A stretch of DNA of 64,000 bases from Pseudomonadota bacterium (lineage in GTDB: Bacteria; Pseudomonadota; Gammaproteobacteria; Xanthomonadales; Rhodanobacteraceae): positions 1-64,000 of the forward strand of contig JAJYSM010000002.1 of assembly GCA_021793575.1 (NCBI GenBank), read 5' to 3'. Below, in pieces: positions 1-15,127 of this stretch. Position numbers and translations under genes: made by a program. The notes under the pieces were generated by a model. The model worked only from the letters and a program-made list of their open reading frames with translations. It made no database searches and had not been told where the DNA came from. The number at the start of each line of letters is the position of its first letter. Within the stretch, counting starts at the first letter, position 1.

Positions 1-74
1 GACGACACGCACGTCCCACGTTGGCCGCGGTGCGAATACCGTCGAAATTGCCGCGGGACACACCGCCTTGTTCA

Positions 75-490
75 CCCTCAGATAGGTGGGGTCAGCGGCT
101 CGCAATTAACGCGGGTCGTAACACCTGTTCGCGATGGAGCCTTCCGAATCGTGCACCCTGCTGTGCGGCGAAATTGCTTTGCATCAGATCGAGGGCATCT
201 CGGATGGATTTGTGCCGGGCATCTTCCAGCGACATGCCAGCCTGGTGGATGAGGTGCTCAGCGTCTCCAGCAGCGAAGCCGTCGAGTCGATGCGCCACCT
301 CGCACGCCACTATGGCCTGTTCTGCGGCCCCAGCTCGGGTGCGCATCTGCTGGCCGCGCGTCGCGTGCGTGAGCGCCATCCCGAGTTGCGTACCGTGGTT
401 ACCCTGTTCTGCGACGAGGGTGAAAAATACCTGCAGGAACACTTTATGCGCGACGACAGCGTCATCGTCAATGCCGGGCACTTCGCTTGA
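75..490 (+). pseudogene. Remnant of a PLP-dependent cysteine synthase (C-terminal part; N-terminal part missing and frameshifted)
   Basis: ORF 134..490 reads EPSESCTLLCGEIALHQIEGISDGFVPGIF...GLFCGPSSGAHLLAARRV, typical of the CysK/CysM C-terminal half. In-frame TAA just upstream of codon 134; upstream homology continues in another frame (GQRLAINAGRNT). Confidence 0.7.
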
Positions 491-664
491 GTCCTGCCGC
501 GCGGATATGGTTCCGTACATGTCGATGCACGCTGCGTCGAAACCGCGAGGGATTGCCGCGTTGTTGCACCAGCTACCGCCGGTACATCAGCTGTCGACGC
601 TCCTTGGTTTTCTTGTCTTTTTGTTGCGTCGCACTATAGTCAATCCTCCCCCATACTCCTGGGA

Positions 665-5377
<4,713 letters not shown>

Positions 5378-5400
5378 GCCACAAGGGGAATACACGACAC

Positions 5401-6864
5401 ATGGGCAAGATCACCGGCTTTCTCGAATACCCGCGGCTGCACGAGGCCAGCGAGGCACCGGCGCAACGCAAGAAGCACTGGCGCGAGTTTTCCAGGCATC
5501 TCAGTGACAGCGACGCCGGCATCCAGGCAGCGCGCTGCATGGACTGCGGCATTCCGTTTTGTCACAACGGTTGTCCGGTCAACAACATCATTCCCGACTT
5601 CAACGAGCTGGTTTACCGGCAGGACTGGAAGCAGGCGCTTGATGTCCTGCACTCCACCAACAACTTCCCTGAATTTACCGGGCGCGTGTGCCCGGCGCCG
5701 TGCGAAGCGGCCTGCACGCTGAACATCAACAGTGATGCGGTCGGCATCAAGTCGATCGAACACAAGATCGTCGACAAGGGTTGGGAGGAAGGCTGGGTGA
5801 CAGCCCAGCCCGCCGCGCAGCAGACCGGCAAAACGGTGGCCGTGGTCGGCTCCGGCCCTGCCGGGCTCGCCGCCGCGCAGCAGCTGGCGCGTGCGGGACA
5901 TGCGGTGACCGTGTTCGAGAAAAGCGATCGGATCGGCGGCCTGCTGCGCTACGGCATCCCGGACTTCAAACTGGAGAAAAGCCACATCGACCGGCGGGTG
6001 GAGCAGCTGCGCGGTGAAGGTGTGCAATTCCGCTGCGGTGTGTTCGTGGGCGAGGCCTCCGATGCGGCGGCCCATGGCGGGGTCGAGGCGATTACGCCAG
6101 AACAATTGAAGCGGGATTTCGACGCGGTGGTGATCGCCGGCGGTGCAGAGGCACCGCGCGACTTGCCGGTGCCGGGTCGCGCATTGAAGGGAATCCATTT
6201 CGCCATGGATTTCCTGCCGCAGCAGAACAAGGTGGTGGCCGGCGACAAGCTCAAACAACAGATCCTGGCCACCGCCGGACATGTGGTGGTGATTGGCGGT
6301 GGCGATACCGGCTCCGATTGCGTGGGCACCTCGAACCGCCATGGCGCAGCCTCGGTTACCCAGTTCGAATTGCTGCCGCAGCCGCCTGTGCAGGAGAACA
6401 AGCCTCTCGTGTGGCCGTACTGGCCGATTCGCCTGCGCTCATCCAGCTCACACGAGGAAGGCTGCCAGCGCGATTGGGCGGTAGCGACCAAGCGCTTCAA
6501 CGACGACGGTAAGGGCAACGTCAAGAGCCTCACCGCGGTGCGCCTGGAGTGGAAGGACGGCAGGATGCTCGAGCTGGCCGACAGCGAGTTCGAGATCCCG
6601 GCCAGCTTGGTGCTGCTGGCCATGGGCTTCGTCTCACCGGTGCAGAATGTTCTGGATGCCTTCGGTGTTGAGAAGGACGCGCGCGGCAATGCCAAGGCGA
6701 CGACGGATGGCGAGGCTTGCTACCAGACCAGCGTCAGCAAGGTCTTTGCCGCCGGAGACATGCGACGCGGGCAGTCGCTGGTGGTGTGGGCCATTCGCGA
6801 GGGGCGGCAATGCGCCCGCGCGGTGGACACGTTCCTGATGGGCAGTTCCACCCTGCCACGCTGA
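5401..6864 (+). CDS. gltD: Glutamate synthase small subunit
   Basis: 487 aa; [27 protein letters not shown] Fe-S motif, two dinucleotide-binding folds; directly downstream of gltB. Confidence 0.97.
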   Translation: MGKITGFLEYPRLHEASEAPAQRKKHWREFSRHLSDSDAGIQAARCMDCGIPFCHNGCPVNNIIPDFNELVYRQDWKQALDVLHSTNNFPEFTGRVCPAPCEAACTLNINSDAVGIKSIEHKIVDKGWEEGWVTAQPAAQQTGKTVAVVGSGPAGLAAAQQLARAGHAVTVFEKSDRIGGLLRYGIPDFKLEKSHIDRRVEQLRGEGVQFRCGVFVGEASDAAAHGGVEAITPEQLKRDFDAVVIAGGAEAPRDLPVPGRALKGIHFAMDFLPQQNKVVAGDKLKQQILATAGHVVVIGGGDTGSDCVGTSNRHGAASVTQFELLPQPPVQENKPLVWPYWPIRLRSSSSHEEGCQRDWAVATKRFNDDGKGNVKSLTAVRLEWKDGRMLELADSEFEIPASLVLLAMGFVSPVQNVLDAFGVEKDARGNAKATTDGEACYQTSVSKVFAAGDMRRGQSLVVWAIREGRQCARAVDTFLMGSSTLPR

Positions 6865-6895
6865 AACCGGTGCCGGCCAGTGAACCGCGCGTTGC

Positions 6896-6985
6896 TCATT
6901 CGATGCGCTGGGTGCCCTGCGGGCGCAACGGCGCCGCCGGCAGCGCACGCAAGGCCGCCGGCCTCACCGGCTTGTGCAGCAGCGG
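6896..6985 (-). pseudogene. Short C-terminal remnant resembling a hybrid histidine kinase/response-regulator receiver tail
   Basis: Minus-strand translation ...[28 protein letters not shown] resembles the '(L/V)[13 protein letters not shown]' end of receiver domains; no upstream domain on this strand. Confidence 0.4.
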
Positions 6986-7356
6986 GTAACTGCATGCAAC
7001 ATCCAGGCGATTGCGACGCTGCTTGTTTCGACGACACGGTGCCGCGCGCGCAGGCCTATCTGGCGGCAGGCGCGGACTGTGTTTATCCCATCGCGCTGCG
7101 TGATGGCCCAATGTTGCAGGCACTGGTGAACGCGATCGACGCGCCGGTCAACGTCACTGCCGGTTCCGGAGTCCCGGAACTGGCCGAACTCGCCCGGCTC
7201 GGGATTGCCCGGGTGAGCACCGCCACACGCCTCGCAACCGTGGCACTGGCAGCGGTCGATCGTGCAGCCACCGAATTGCTTTCCAGCGGTCGATTCGATT
7301 GCCTGGCGTCCGGTTTCGGTTACCCGGATGCACAACGACTCTTTGACAGTGAGTGA
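6985..7356 (+). pseudogene. C-terminal fragment of an isocitrate lyase/PEP phosphonomutase family protein
   Basis: [64 protein letters not shown]-terminal half with the metal/active site is absent. Confidence 0.6.
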
Positions 7357-7390
7357 AGGCCCGGTGCAGTTCCGCCCAACGGAGACAACA

Positions 7391-7852
7391 ATGAATATTC
7401 GTATCGATTACAGGAAGGCCGCCCCCGATGCCTTCAAGGCCATGCTCGATCTGGAAACCGGGGTGCGCCGCTCGGGGCTGGAACATGTGCTGCTCGAACT
7501 GGTGAAGATACGCGCTTCGCAGATCAATGGCTGTGCCTACTGTCTGGACATGCACAACAAGGATGCCCGCGCCGCCGGCGAGACGGAGCAGCGCTTGTAC
7601 CTGCTATCGGTATGGCGCGAAACAGTCTTTTATTCGCCGCGCGAGCGAGCGGCGCTGGCGTGGACCGAAGCCGTGACGCAGATTTCCATGAACGAATTGC
7701 CTGACATGCTGTACGCCGACGTGCAGGCACATTTCAATGACAAGGAGATCGTCGAACTGACCCTGGCCATCATTGCCATCAACGGCTGGAATCGTCTGGC
7801 GATTGCGTTCCGCCCAGACGTGGGAAGCCATGTGGCAAAGTCGACTGGGTGA
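7391..7852 (+). CDS. Carboxymuconolactone decarboxylase/AhpD family protein (C-terminus probably altered at the IS junction)
   Basis: LLELVKIRASQINGCAYCLDMHNKDAR (CxxC + H motif), ALAWTEAVT; C-terminus changes to GSHVAKSTG where the transposase remnant begins. Confidence 0.85.
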   Translation: MNIRIDYRKAAPDAFKAMLDLETGVRRSGLEHVLLELVKIRASQINGCAYCLDMHNKDARAAGETEQRLYLLSVWRETVFYSPRERAALAWTEAVTQISMNELPDMLYADVQAHFNDKEIVELTLAIIAINGWNRLAIAFRPDVGSHVAKSTG

Positions 7853-7854
7853 GA

Positions 7855-8965
7855 TCCATGACGAGCGGTCATGGTGTGCCATCAGGCCTCGTGCGCGTTC
7901 GTTCCAGGCATGGGTACGTTCCACGACCCAGCGTTTGGCCAGCACGACAAAGTCTTTGGCTGGCGGATCCGGGAACAAGAGCTGCTGCATGTCGTCCCAA
8001 ATGCCCGTGTTGCGATTGTGGGGGTGACGGACGATTTCCACGTTCAAGGTCGGGTGCGCTGCCTCGATACCCTCTTTACATTTGCCGGCATAGGCGCCAT
8101 CGGCGTAGAGCTTTTGTAGCCCGGATACTTTGGCGCACGCCTGCGCAACCAGCGCCGGCGCGGCGTCCCGATCCTGCACGCTGGCCGCGGTGACCGTGAC
8201 GGCCAGCAACAGGCCCGGCGTGTCCACCTGGAGATGCCGCTTGCGCCCTTTGACCTTCTGCCGGCATCAAAACCGGTCATACCGCCTTGCACGCTGCTGC
8301 GGGTGCTCTGCTCATCGATGACGCCTGCCGTGGGCTCGGGGCGGCGGCCCATGCGTTCGCGCCATACCGGTCGTGCATCGCCTCGAACACGCCCGCGGCG
8401 GCCCAACGACTGAAGGCTTTGGCACCGCGGCCCATGGTGGGAAGCTCTTGGGCAACAGACGCCAAGCGCAGCCGTGCGTACGGCATAGCAGCACGCGTCG
8501 ACCATGTGCCTGCGGGTATGTTTCGCGGGTCGTCCCCGCCCGCCTTCGTGTACGAACAGATCGCTCACCAGCGCCCATTCGGCGTCGGTCAGGTCGGTGT
8601 TCATGCCGCTTTGACCCTTGCGCCGATGTCTGTCCGTGTAGCCGTAGCGTGTCGGCTTCTCATCATCGTGCTCAACCTGCGGCGTTCCGCGCTTGCGCGG
8701 CGGCTTGATCTTGCCGATACCCGCTTGCCGCAGCGCCTTGCGCACGGTCGCCGAACAGACGTGCGCCCCCGTGCGCCGATCCAGTTAGCGCATCACCTCA
8801 TCCAGCGTGGAGTGCGGGTGCTCGTGCACGATGGCACGCAACGCTGCCACGTGTCCTACACCCAGTGCCAGCTTGCGCCCGCGCTTCGCTCCGGCATGCG
8901 TTTTTTTACCCATGAAAACCATCCGCTCCTGAGATTCACGGCAGCTTTTACAGATTGTTTTATTT
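7855..8965 (-). mobile_element. Degenerate IS5-type insertion sequence (HTH region + DDE transposase, frameshifts and internal stop)
   Basis: Pieces in several minus frames: MGKKTHAGAKRGRKLALGVGHVAALRAIVHEHPHSTLDEVMR*LDRRTGAHVC...VRKALRQAGIGKIKPPRKRG; MNTDLTDAEWALVSDLF; DGAYAGKC...KRWVVERTHAWNERARGLMAHHDR. Confidence 0.85.
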
Positions 8966-8978
8966 TGTCGACACCCTA

Positions 8979-10352
8979 TCAGCCGAAGCGCTCGCGCAGC
9001 TGCGCCAACCGGGCATGATTGCCGGTGGCCAGCTGGCGGAAGCCGGCGCTGATCTGCGCATGCCGGCTCGCCTGCTGCCACAGCTGCATGGCCCAGCCGG
9101 TGGCCTGCTGCCAGTGCGCCAGCGCGGTGGGTGACGGTGGCGGTGGCTGGTAATCGCGCGGCGCGATGCCGCCGTTGGCGGCGGGCCGGTACAGCATCGG
9201 CAGCATGTCGTAGCTGGGCGCCAGCTGCAGCGGCAATGCATCATCCAGAAAAAAACCGAGGTTGCCGAAGTGCATGTCGGTGTTGCCGATCATGCGGCCG
9301 AACCAGCGCAGCTGCTGCACCTGTTCGGCGGCGGCCGCGCTCAGCCAGCCATCGCGCCGCATGCGCCCGGCGGCGCTCGCCCAGTCGTCGCGCACGCCGT
9401 CATGCGCATCGCTCCAGGCCGCCAGCGACACCACGCCGCGCCGCCCGTGCGCGCCCAGTCGGTCGAAGCGGGTCGATTCGAGACACAGGCGGCCGCCTGA
9501 CGTGATCAGCTCGGTGCGCGCGCTGGGCTGGCCGTGTTCGCGCAGCACCTCGCTGGCGAGGTGCTCGCAGATCAGCAGGTCGGCCCAACGCTGGCCCACC
9601 GGATTGCCGGCGACCGGTTCACTGAACTTCACGATCACATGCCGCAGCGAGCCGTTGGCTTGTTCGACGCAGGTGGTGAACTTCGGCTGCTCGCCGGCCG
9701 CCGAGGAACCGACCCGTTCGCCGGCCAGCGTGACATCGGCCAGGGCGCCGTAGTGCTTGGCGCGCGCGCGCGCAGGGAGCGGTAGCGGCTGCCGGCGCAG
9801 CGCCTGTTCCAGCGCCGCTTCGCCGAGCACGAAATGGCCGGGGCTGTCGTCGCCGTGCCGCAGCAGGGCCACCAGCACATCATCCGCATTCCACGTCAGG
9901 ATGTCGTCACGCAGGCCGAGTTCGCGCGCGTGGCGTTGCGCAAAGGCGCGGCCGAGAAAACCCTGTGGACGCATGTCATCGATGAACCAGGGCAGGCCGG
10001 GAAACAGGCCATCGGCGAACTCGCCACGCAACCACGGTGGTGGGTGCTCGACCGTTACCTGACAGCCGTCACCGTGCAGCGCCAGCAGCTGGCCGAAGGC
10101 CTGCGGCTGGCCGCGCTCATCGATGCGGAACAGCGGCCAGCGGCTGCCCAGCCCGCGCACCTCGCGCACGGCGGCATAGCGCCGGCTGCGTGCCTGGCCG
10201 ATGCCGGTGACCTGCTGGCCGGCGGCAGCGAGCACACGCGAGATCGTCGGCTGGCTGACCCCGAGCACCTCGCCCAATGCGCGCGCGGTGGCGACCCGGC
10301 GCAGCCGCAGCGCACCCAGCAAGGCATCCACGGAGAGCGTGCGTGCAGGCAT
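8979..10352 (-). CDS. yjjJ: HipA-family kinase with fused N-terminal HTH (YjjJ-type)
   Basis: 457 aa; N-terminal HTH (TARALGEVLGVSQPTISRVLAAAG), then HipA features: EQPKFTT, HVIVKFSEP, ICEHLASEVL, IGNTDMHFGNLGFF, YDMLPMLY. Confidence 0.85.
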   Translation of the reverse strand: MPARTLSVDALLGALRLRRVATARALGEVLGVSQPTISRVLAAAGQQVTGIGQARSRRYAAVREVRGLGSRWPLFRIDERGQPQAFGQLLALHGDGCQVTVEHPPPWLRGEFADGLFPGLPWFIDDMRPQGFLGRAFAQRHARELGLRDDILTWNADDVLVALLRHGDDSPGHFVLGEAALEQALRRQPLPLPARARAKHYGALADVTLAGERVGSSAAGEQPKFTTCVEQANGSLRHVIVKFSEPVAGNPVGQRWADLLICEHLASEVLREHGQPSARTELITSGGRLCLESTRFDRLGAHGRRGVVSLAAWSDAHDGVRDDWASAAGRMRRDGWLSAAAAEQVQQLRWFGRMIGNTDMHFGNLGFFLDDALPLQLAPSYDMLPMLYRPAANGGIAPRDYQPPPPSPTALAHWQQATGWAMQLWQQASRHAQISAGFRQLATGNHARLAQLRERFG

Positions 10353-10397
10353 GCATTGAATAGATACATGGATGGATAAATAAATACAAGTGCTTAG

Positions 10398-10412
10398 ATT
10401 ACATCATGTAAT
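10398..10412. promoter_or_regulatory. Inverted repeat attacat-c-atgtaat, candidate operator of the HTH-HipA gene
   Basis: Perfect 7-bp arms around a 1-nt centre in an AT-rich patch upstream of the minus-strand start codon at 10352. Confidence 0.5.
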
Positions 10413-10453
10413 ACAGAAATCATTTATTCCATTGAATAGATTTCCGGAAGAAT

Positions 10454-12505
10454 TCACGGCGTCGCCGGCAGGTATTTCTCGAACCAGCCCAGCGCGCGCT
10501 GCAGCACGTCGCGCTGGTGCGCGGGATCGACGAACCAGTGGCCCTCGTTCGGGTACACCACCAGCGAGGTCGGCACGCCCTGGGCGCGCAGCGCGTGCCA
10601 GAACTCGAACGACTGCGGCGCCGGGCATTCGGCGTCGCGCTCGCCCACCACCACCAGCGTGGGGGTGGTGTCCTGCTTGATGAAGTTGATCGCCGAGCTC
10701 TTCGCGTACACCGCCGGGTCGTCGTACACGGTGGCGCCGAAGAACGGCGGCATCCACTGGTCGATCAGGTTTTCGCCGTAGTAGCTCTGCCAGTCGGAGA
10801 GGCCGGCGCCGGCCACCGCGGCGCGGAAGCGGTGCGTCTGGGTGGGCGCGAACATGGTCATGAAGCCGCCGTAGCTCCAGCCGGTGAGGCCGAGCCGCTT
10901 GTCGTCCACCGGCCACTGCTTCTCCACCGCGTCGACGCCGGCGAGAATGTCGCGCAGGTCGCCGTAGCCGAAGTCCTTGCGGTTGGCCTGCACGTATTTT
11001 TCGCCCTGGCCGAAGCTGCCGCGCGGGTTCGGCATCAGCACGAAATAGCCCAGCGCGGAGAACGGCACGCTGCCGTAGCCCACGCCCGGCCAGCGCGGCA
11101 GCACCGCGCTCGACGGGCCGCCGTGCACGCTGACGATCATCGGGTACGACTTGTGCGCGTCGTAGTCGACCGGGTACAGCAGCCAGCCCTGCACGTGGAA
11201 GCCCTGGTTGTCCCATTCCACCGAAACCGCCTTGCCCCACGCGGGTTGGAGCGCCGCGTTGATGCGGGTGACCGCGGGCGGCGGAGTGGCGCCGAGCGCG
11301 CCGGCATGCACCTCGGGCGCGGCGGCGTAGGAGCTCTGCACCCAGGCCACGCGCTGATGGTCACGCGAGAGCGACAGCGCCATCTCGGCGCTGCCGTCGC
11401 CGATGCTGGCCGGCAGGCTGAACAGCGTGCGTGCGAGCGTGGCCGCCTGCGCGCCGACGCGGTATTCGGCGACCTGGCTGTGGCCGTCGGCGACCTGGCT
11501 CACCAGCATCGACTGCGGCCCGGTCCAGCGCAGCCATGCCGGCGTGACGTGGATGCCGGGGGTGAGATCGCGCAGTGCGCCGCCGGCCGCGGGCACCGCG
11601 TAGATGTCGCCGCCGGTGGCGCCCTGATCGCTCATCAGGCCACCGATGAAGGCGATCCGCGCGCCATCCGGCGACCAGCGCGGCAGCGCGATCTGCAGCC
11701 CGTGCAGCGAGCCGCTGCTGCTGGCGGCCGGATCCACCAGCACGCTGGCGCTGGCACCGGCTTGGGCGGGCTGCGCGTAGAGGCGGGCGATCCACCAGTT
11801 GCCGTCGCCCGGCGGCGGCGCGGCGGTATAGGCGATGCGCGCGCCGTCCGGCGACCAGTCGAATTCGTAGGCGTACAGGCTGGCCGGGGTCAGCTCCTGC
11901 AGCGCGTGGCTGGCGAGATCGAAGCGCGCCACGCGCTGCACCTCGACCCCGCTCACGCCCACTTCGCCCTCGGCCGGCTTGGCGGCGGCCAGCGGGCTGG
12001 CGTGGCGGGTGGCGCCGGGCACGTACAGCAGCCCCAGCGAGCGGCCATCCGGTGCCCAGCGCAGGTCGTGCGCATAGCCCGCCAGCGTGGCCAGCTTGAG
12101 CGGCGCGCCATGCCCGGCGGTGTCGGCCAGGTACAGGGTGTTCTGCATCACCTTGGTGCTGGTGAGATCGCTGCTGCAGTCGGACACGAACGCCAGCTGG
12201 CGCGAGTCGGGCGCCCACGCAATGTCCGACTGCGCGCACTGGCCGAGCGGCAGCGACGGCGTCAGCCGACGCGCGTGCGAACCGTCGACCGCCGCCAGTT
12301 CAATGTCCGGCTTGCCCTTGCGCTCGATCACCCAGGCCAGCTGCCGGCCGTCCGGCGAGATCGCCACCGCCTCGATCGGCTGCACCTTGCCCAGCTGGGT
12401 CAGCAGGTGTTCGATGCGCGGGTCGATGCGTGCCGGCGCGGCGCACGTGGCGAGGGGCAGCGAGGCGAGCAGCAGGGCGGCGGACAGGCGCAGGCGATTC
12501 GACAT
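10454..12505 (-). CDS. S9 family peptidase (prolyl oligopeptidase type, exported)
   Basis: WD/PD40-like repeats then GWSYGGFMTMF serine motif, GERDAECP and NEGHWF motifs; start placed at MSNRLRLSAALLLASLPLATCA signal. Confidence 0.93.
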   Translation of the reverse strand: MSNRLRLSAALLLASLPLATCAAPARIDPRIEHLLTQLGKVQPIEAVAISPDGRQLAWVIERKGKPDIELAAVDGSHARRLTPSLPLGQCAQSDIAWAPDSRQLAFVSDCSSDLTSTKVMQNTLYLADTAGHGAPLKLATLAGYAHDLRWAPDGRSLGLLYVPGATRHASPLAAAKPAEGEVGVSGVEVQRVARFDLASHALQELTPASLYAYEFDWSPDGARIAYTAAPPPGDGNWWIARLYAQPAQAGASASVLVDPAASSSGSLHGLQIALPRWSPDGARIAFIGGLMSDQGATGGDIYAVPAAGGALRDLTPGIHVTPAWLRWTGPQSMLVSQVADGHSQVAEYRVGAQAATLARTLFSLPASIGDGSAEMALSLSRDHQRVAWVQSSYAAAPEVHAGALGATPPPAVTRINAALQPAWGKAVSVEWDNQGFHVQGWLLYPVDYDAHKSYPMIVSVHGGPSSAVLPRWPGVGYGSVPFSALGYFVLMPNPRGSFGQGEKYVQANRKDFGYGDLRDILAGVDAVEKQWPVDDKRLGLTGWSYGGFMTMFAPTQTHRFRAAVAGAGLSDWQSYYGENLIDQWMPPFFGATVYDDPAVYAKSSAINFIKQDTTPTLVVVGERDAECPAPQSFEFWHALRAQGVPTSLVVYPNEGHWFVDPAHQRDVLQRALGWFEKYLPATP

Positions 12506-12616
12506 GGGACAGCTCCGGCAGGCGGCAACGCAACGAGGGCGAGCGGGCAAGCTAACAGCTTGCCGCGCCGCGCTCCAGATGCCACACGGCATGCTTCGCG
12601 GCTGCCGCAACGTCGC

Positions 12617-13546
12617 TCAGTGGCCGGGCGCAGCGGCCGGCTGCGTCGCGGCCGCCAGGCGCGCTGCCGTCATCGCGGCGAGGCGGGCGCGGATCAGCGG
12701 CATCGCCGCCAGCGTGGCCTTTTCGCCTTCCAGAATGGCCTGATCCCGCTGCTCGAAATCGGTCGGCCCGATGTCGCCCAGCTGCGGCCGGATCACCACG
12801 TCGGCGCGCGCCATTTCCTGCGCGCCCAGCTGCTGGCCCATGATGCTGATCGACTGCCCCACGATGTTCACCATGCCCTGCGGATTGCTGCCGTTCGGCC
12901 GCGCCGAGATGTCCACCGCGATCACGAAATCGGCGCCGAGCTGGCGCGCCGCATCCACCGGTATCGGGCTCACCACGCCGCCGTCGATGTAGTGCCTGCC
13001 GCGGATCTCGACCGGCTCGAACACGCCCGGAATGCTGCTCGAAGCGCGCACCGCCTGGCCGGTATTGCCGCGCACGAACACCGTGCGCTGGCCGCTCTCC
13101 AGCTGCGTCGCGACCGCCGCGAACGGCAGCTTCAGGCGTTCGATCGGGCGTTCGCCGACCAGCCGGTTGACGTAGTCCTGCAGCTTGCGGCCCTGCACCA
13201 GGCCGCCGGAAAACAGCCGCACGTCGCGGATCTTCGCCTCGTCCAGCGCAAACGCCTGCTGCTGCAGCTGGAACGGATCCATGCCGCTGGCGTACAGCGC
13301 GCCGACCACGCTGCCGGCGCTGGTGCCGGCAACCACGTCCGGATGGATGCCGCTGGCTTCCAGCATCTTGATCACGCCGATGTGCGCGAAGCCCTTGGCG
13401 GCGCCGCCGCCGAGCGCAAGGCCGATCTTCAGCTTGGCCGGTACCACCGGCGCGGCGACCGGTGGCGGCGTGGGCCGGCGGTCGCCGAAGCAGGCGGTGA
13501 GCGCGAGTGTGGCGAGCAGCGGCAGCAGCTGGCGGCGGATCGACAT
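12617..13546 (-). CDS. Patatin-like phospholipase family lipoprotein
   Basis: LALGGGAAKGFAHIGVI, GTSAGS, DGG motifs; N-terminal lipobox-like LTAC. Confidence 0.93.
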   Translation of the reverse strand: MSIRRQLLPLLATLALTACFGDRRPTPPPVAAPVVPAKLKIGLALGGGAAKGFAHIGVIKMLEASGIHPDVVAGTSAGSVVGALYASGMDPFQLQQQAFALDEAKIRDVRLFSGGLVQGRKLQDYVNRLVGERPIERLKLPFAAVATQLESGQRTVFVRGNTGQAVRASSSIPGVFEPVEIRGRHYIDGGVVSPIPVDAARQLGADFVIAVDISARPNGSNPQGMVNIVGQSISIMGQQLGAQEMARADVVIRPQLGDIGPTDFEQRDQAILEGEKATLAAMPLIRARLAAMTAARLAAATQPAAAPGH

Positions 13547-13646
13547 CGGTGGGGGCGCCTGGAAAGGGATGCGTGGGTGGCGAGTCTGCGCCCGCCGCAT
13601 GGCGCGGCCGGGGCGCGCTGCGGCCGCGGCGCGGCGGGTGACAGCA

Positions 13647-14681
13647 TTAGCCCAGCGCGCCGTCCGCCTGGCGGTGGTAGCGGGTGGCCAGCTCGACCTC
13701 GGCCTGCGAGCCGAGGAACACCGGCACGCGCTGGTGCAGCCCGCCCGGCTGCAGTTCCATGATGCGCTCGCGCCCGGTGGTGGCCGCGCCGCCGGCCTGC
13801 TCGATGATGAAGGCCATCGGATTGGCCTCGTACATCAGCCGCAGCTTGCCGCCCTGCGCCAGGATCTTCGCGTCCAGCGGATAAAAGAACACGCCGCCGC
13901 GGGTCACGATGCGGTGCACGTCGGCGACCATCGAGGCGACCCAGCGCATGTTGAAATCCCGGCCGCGCGGGCCGTCCTTGCCGGCCAGCAGCTCGCCGAT
14001 GTAGCGCTGCATCGGCGCCTGCCAGTGGCGCTGGTTGGACATGTTGATGGCGAACTCGCTGGCCTGCTCGGGGATGCGGATGCCGCGGCGGCTGAGCATG
14101 AAGCTGCCCACCTCGCGCTCCAGCGTGAACTCGTGGGTGCCGTGGCCGAAGGTCAGCACCAGCACGGTGGCCGGCCCGTACACCACGTAACCGGCGGCCA
14201 GCTGCTCGGTGCCCGGCTGCAGGAAGTGCTCGGCCTTCGGCTCGCTGACGTGGTCGGGGCAGCGCAGCACCGAGAAGATGGTGCCGACCGAGACGTTGAC
14301 GTCGATGTTGGAGCTGCCGTCCAGCGGGTCGAACAGCAGCAGGTGGTTGCCCTTCGGATAGCCGTCCGGAATCTGCTGCGGGTCTTCCATCTCCTCCGAG
14401 GCGCAGGCGGCGAGGTGGCCGCCCCACGCGTTCGCTTCCAGCAGGATCTCGTTGGAGATCACGTCGAGCTTCTTCTGCGCCTCGCCCTGGATGTTGATGC
14501 TGGCCGCCTCGCCGGCGCCGGCGGCCATCCCCAGCACGCCGCCCAGCGCGCCCTTGTTGGTGGCCACCGCGATGCGCTTGCAGGCGCGCGCCACCACCTC
14601 GATCAGCAGCGACAGCTCGGCGTTGATGTGGCCGGCGCGGCGTTCCTCGATCAGGAACTGGATCAGCGAGATGGGCTTCAT
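13647..14681 (-). CDS. fbp: Class 1 fructose-1,6-bisphosphatase
   Basis: [41 protein letters not shown] motifs. Confidence 0.96.
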   Translation of the reverse strand: MKPISLIQFLIEERRAGHINAELSLLIEVVARACKRIAVATNKGALGGVLGMAAGAGEAASINIQGEAQKKLDVISNEILLEANAWGGHLAACASEEMEDPQQIPDGYPKGNHLLLFDPLDGSSNIDVNVSVGTIFSVLRCPDHVSEPKAEHFLQPGTEQLAAGYVVYGPATVLVLTFGHGTHEFTLEREVGSFMLSRRGIRIPEQASEFAINMSNQRHWQAPMQRYIGELLAGKDGPRGRDFNMRWVASMVADVHRIVTRGGVFFYPLDAKILAQGGKLRLMYEANPMAFIIEQAGGAATTGRERIMELQPGGLHQRVPVFLGSQAEVELATRYHRQADGALG

Positions 14682-14779
14682 GGCGGGTCCGTGGCGAGAG
14701 GATGGCGCATTGTCCCGACTCCCGCTGCAGCGCGCCAGCGGCGTAGCCTGCATGCTGCATCCCCCCCACGGAGCCAACC

Positions 14780-14902
14780 ATGACCGCCATCGAGCTTCCG
14801 CTGGCGGTGCTCCGCGCCTACATCGACCGCGTGCTGGCGCGCCCGGCAATGCAGCGCGCGGCGGCGGCGGATGCGGCGCTGGCTGCCACGCAAGCGGCGT
14901 GA
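14780..14902 (+). pseudogene. Short ORF resembling a glutathione S-transferase C-terminus (remnant) or small protein
   Basis: [40 protein letters not shown]; '[14 protein letters not shown]' is typical of GST C-termini; no GST domain upstream. Confidence 0.4.
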
Positions 14903-14925
14903 GCGCAACCGGCAGCCGCTTGAGA

Positions 14926-14981
14926 CCGCCTCTCTCCCGCCCGCCTCACCGCCGGGGTTAGAGGGCTGGGGTGAGGGGGCC
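14926..14981. repeat. Degenerate copy of the CCTCTCCC/GGGGTGAGGGGG palindromic repeat
   Basis: ctctctcccgcccgcctcaccgccggggttagagggctggggtgaggggg; same family as the two pairs inside lhr. Confidence 0.55.
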
Positions 14982-15127
14982 TGGCGATCCAGCCGCTGCG
15001 GCAGTGCAGCCCCTGCGCGCAACGAGCGCGGGCGTGACCTGCGGCGCTGAGCTGAGCGCGGCGTGCACGCTTGCAGGCGGCGCGGCGGAGTAGGCTGGCG
15101 CGCACTCCCCGCGCAGGACCTATTCGC

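Noticed and set aside
10517-13762. 1081-aa plus-strand ORF opposite the S9 peptidase and patatin genes
   Set aside because: Antisense shadow ORF typical of high-GC DNA; Arg/Ala/His-rich low-complexity translation, while the minus strand carries recognisable families.
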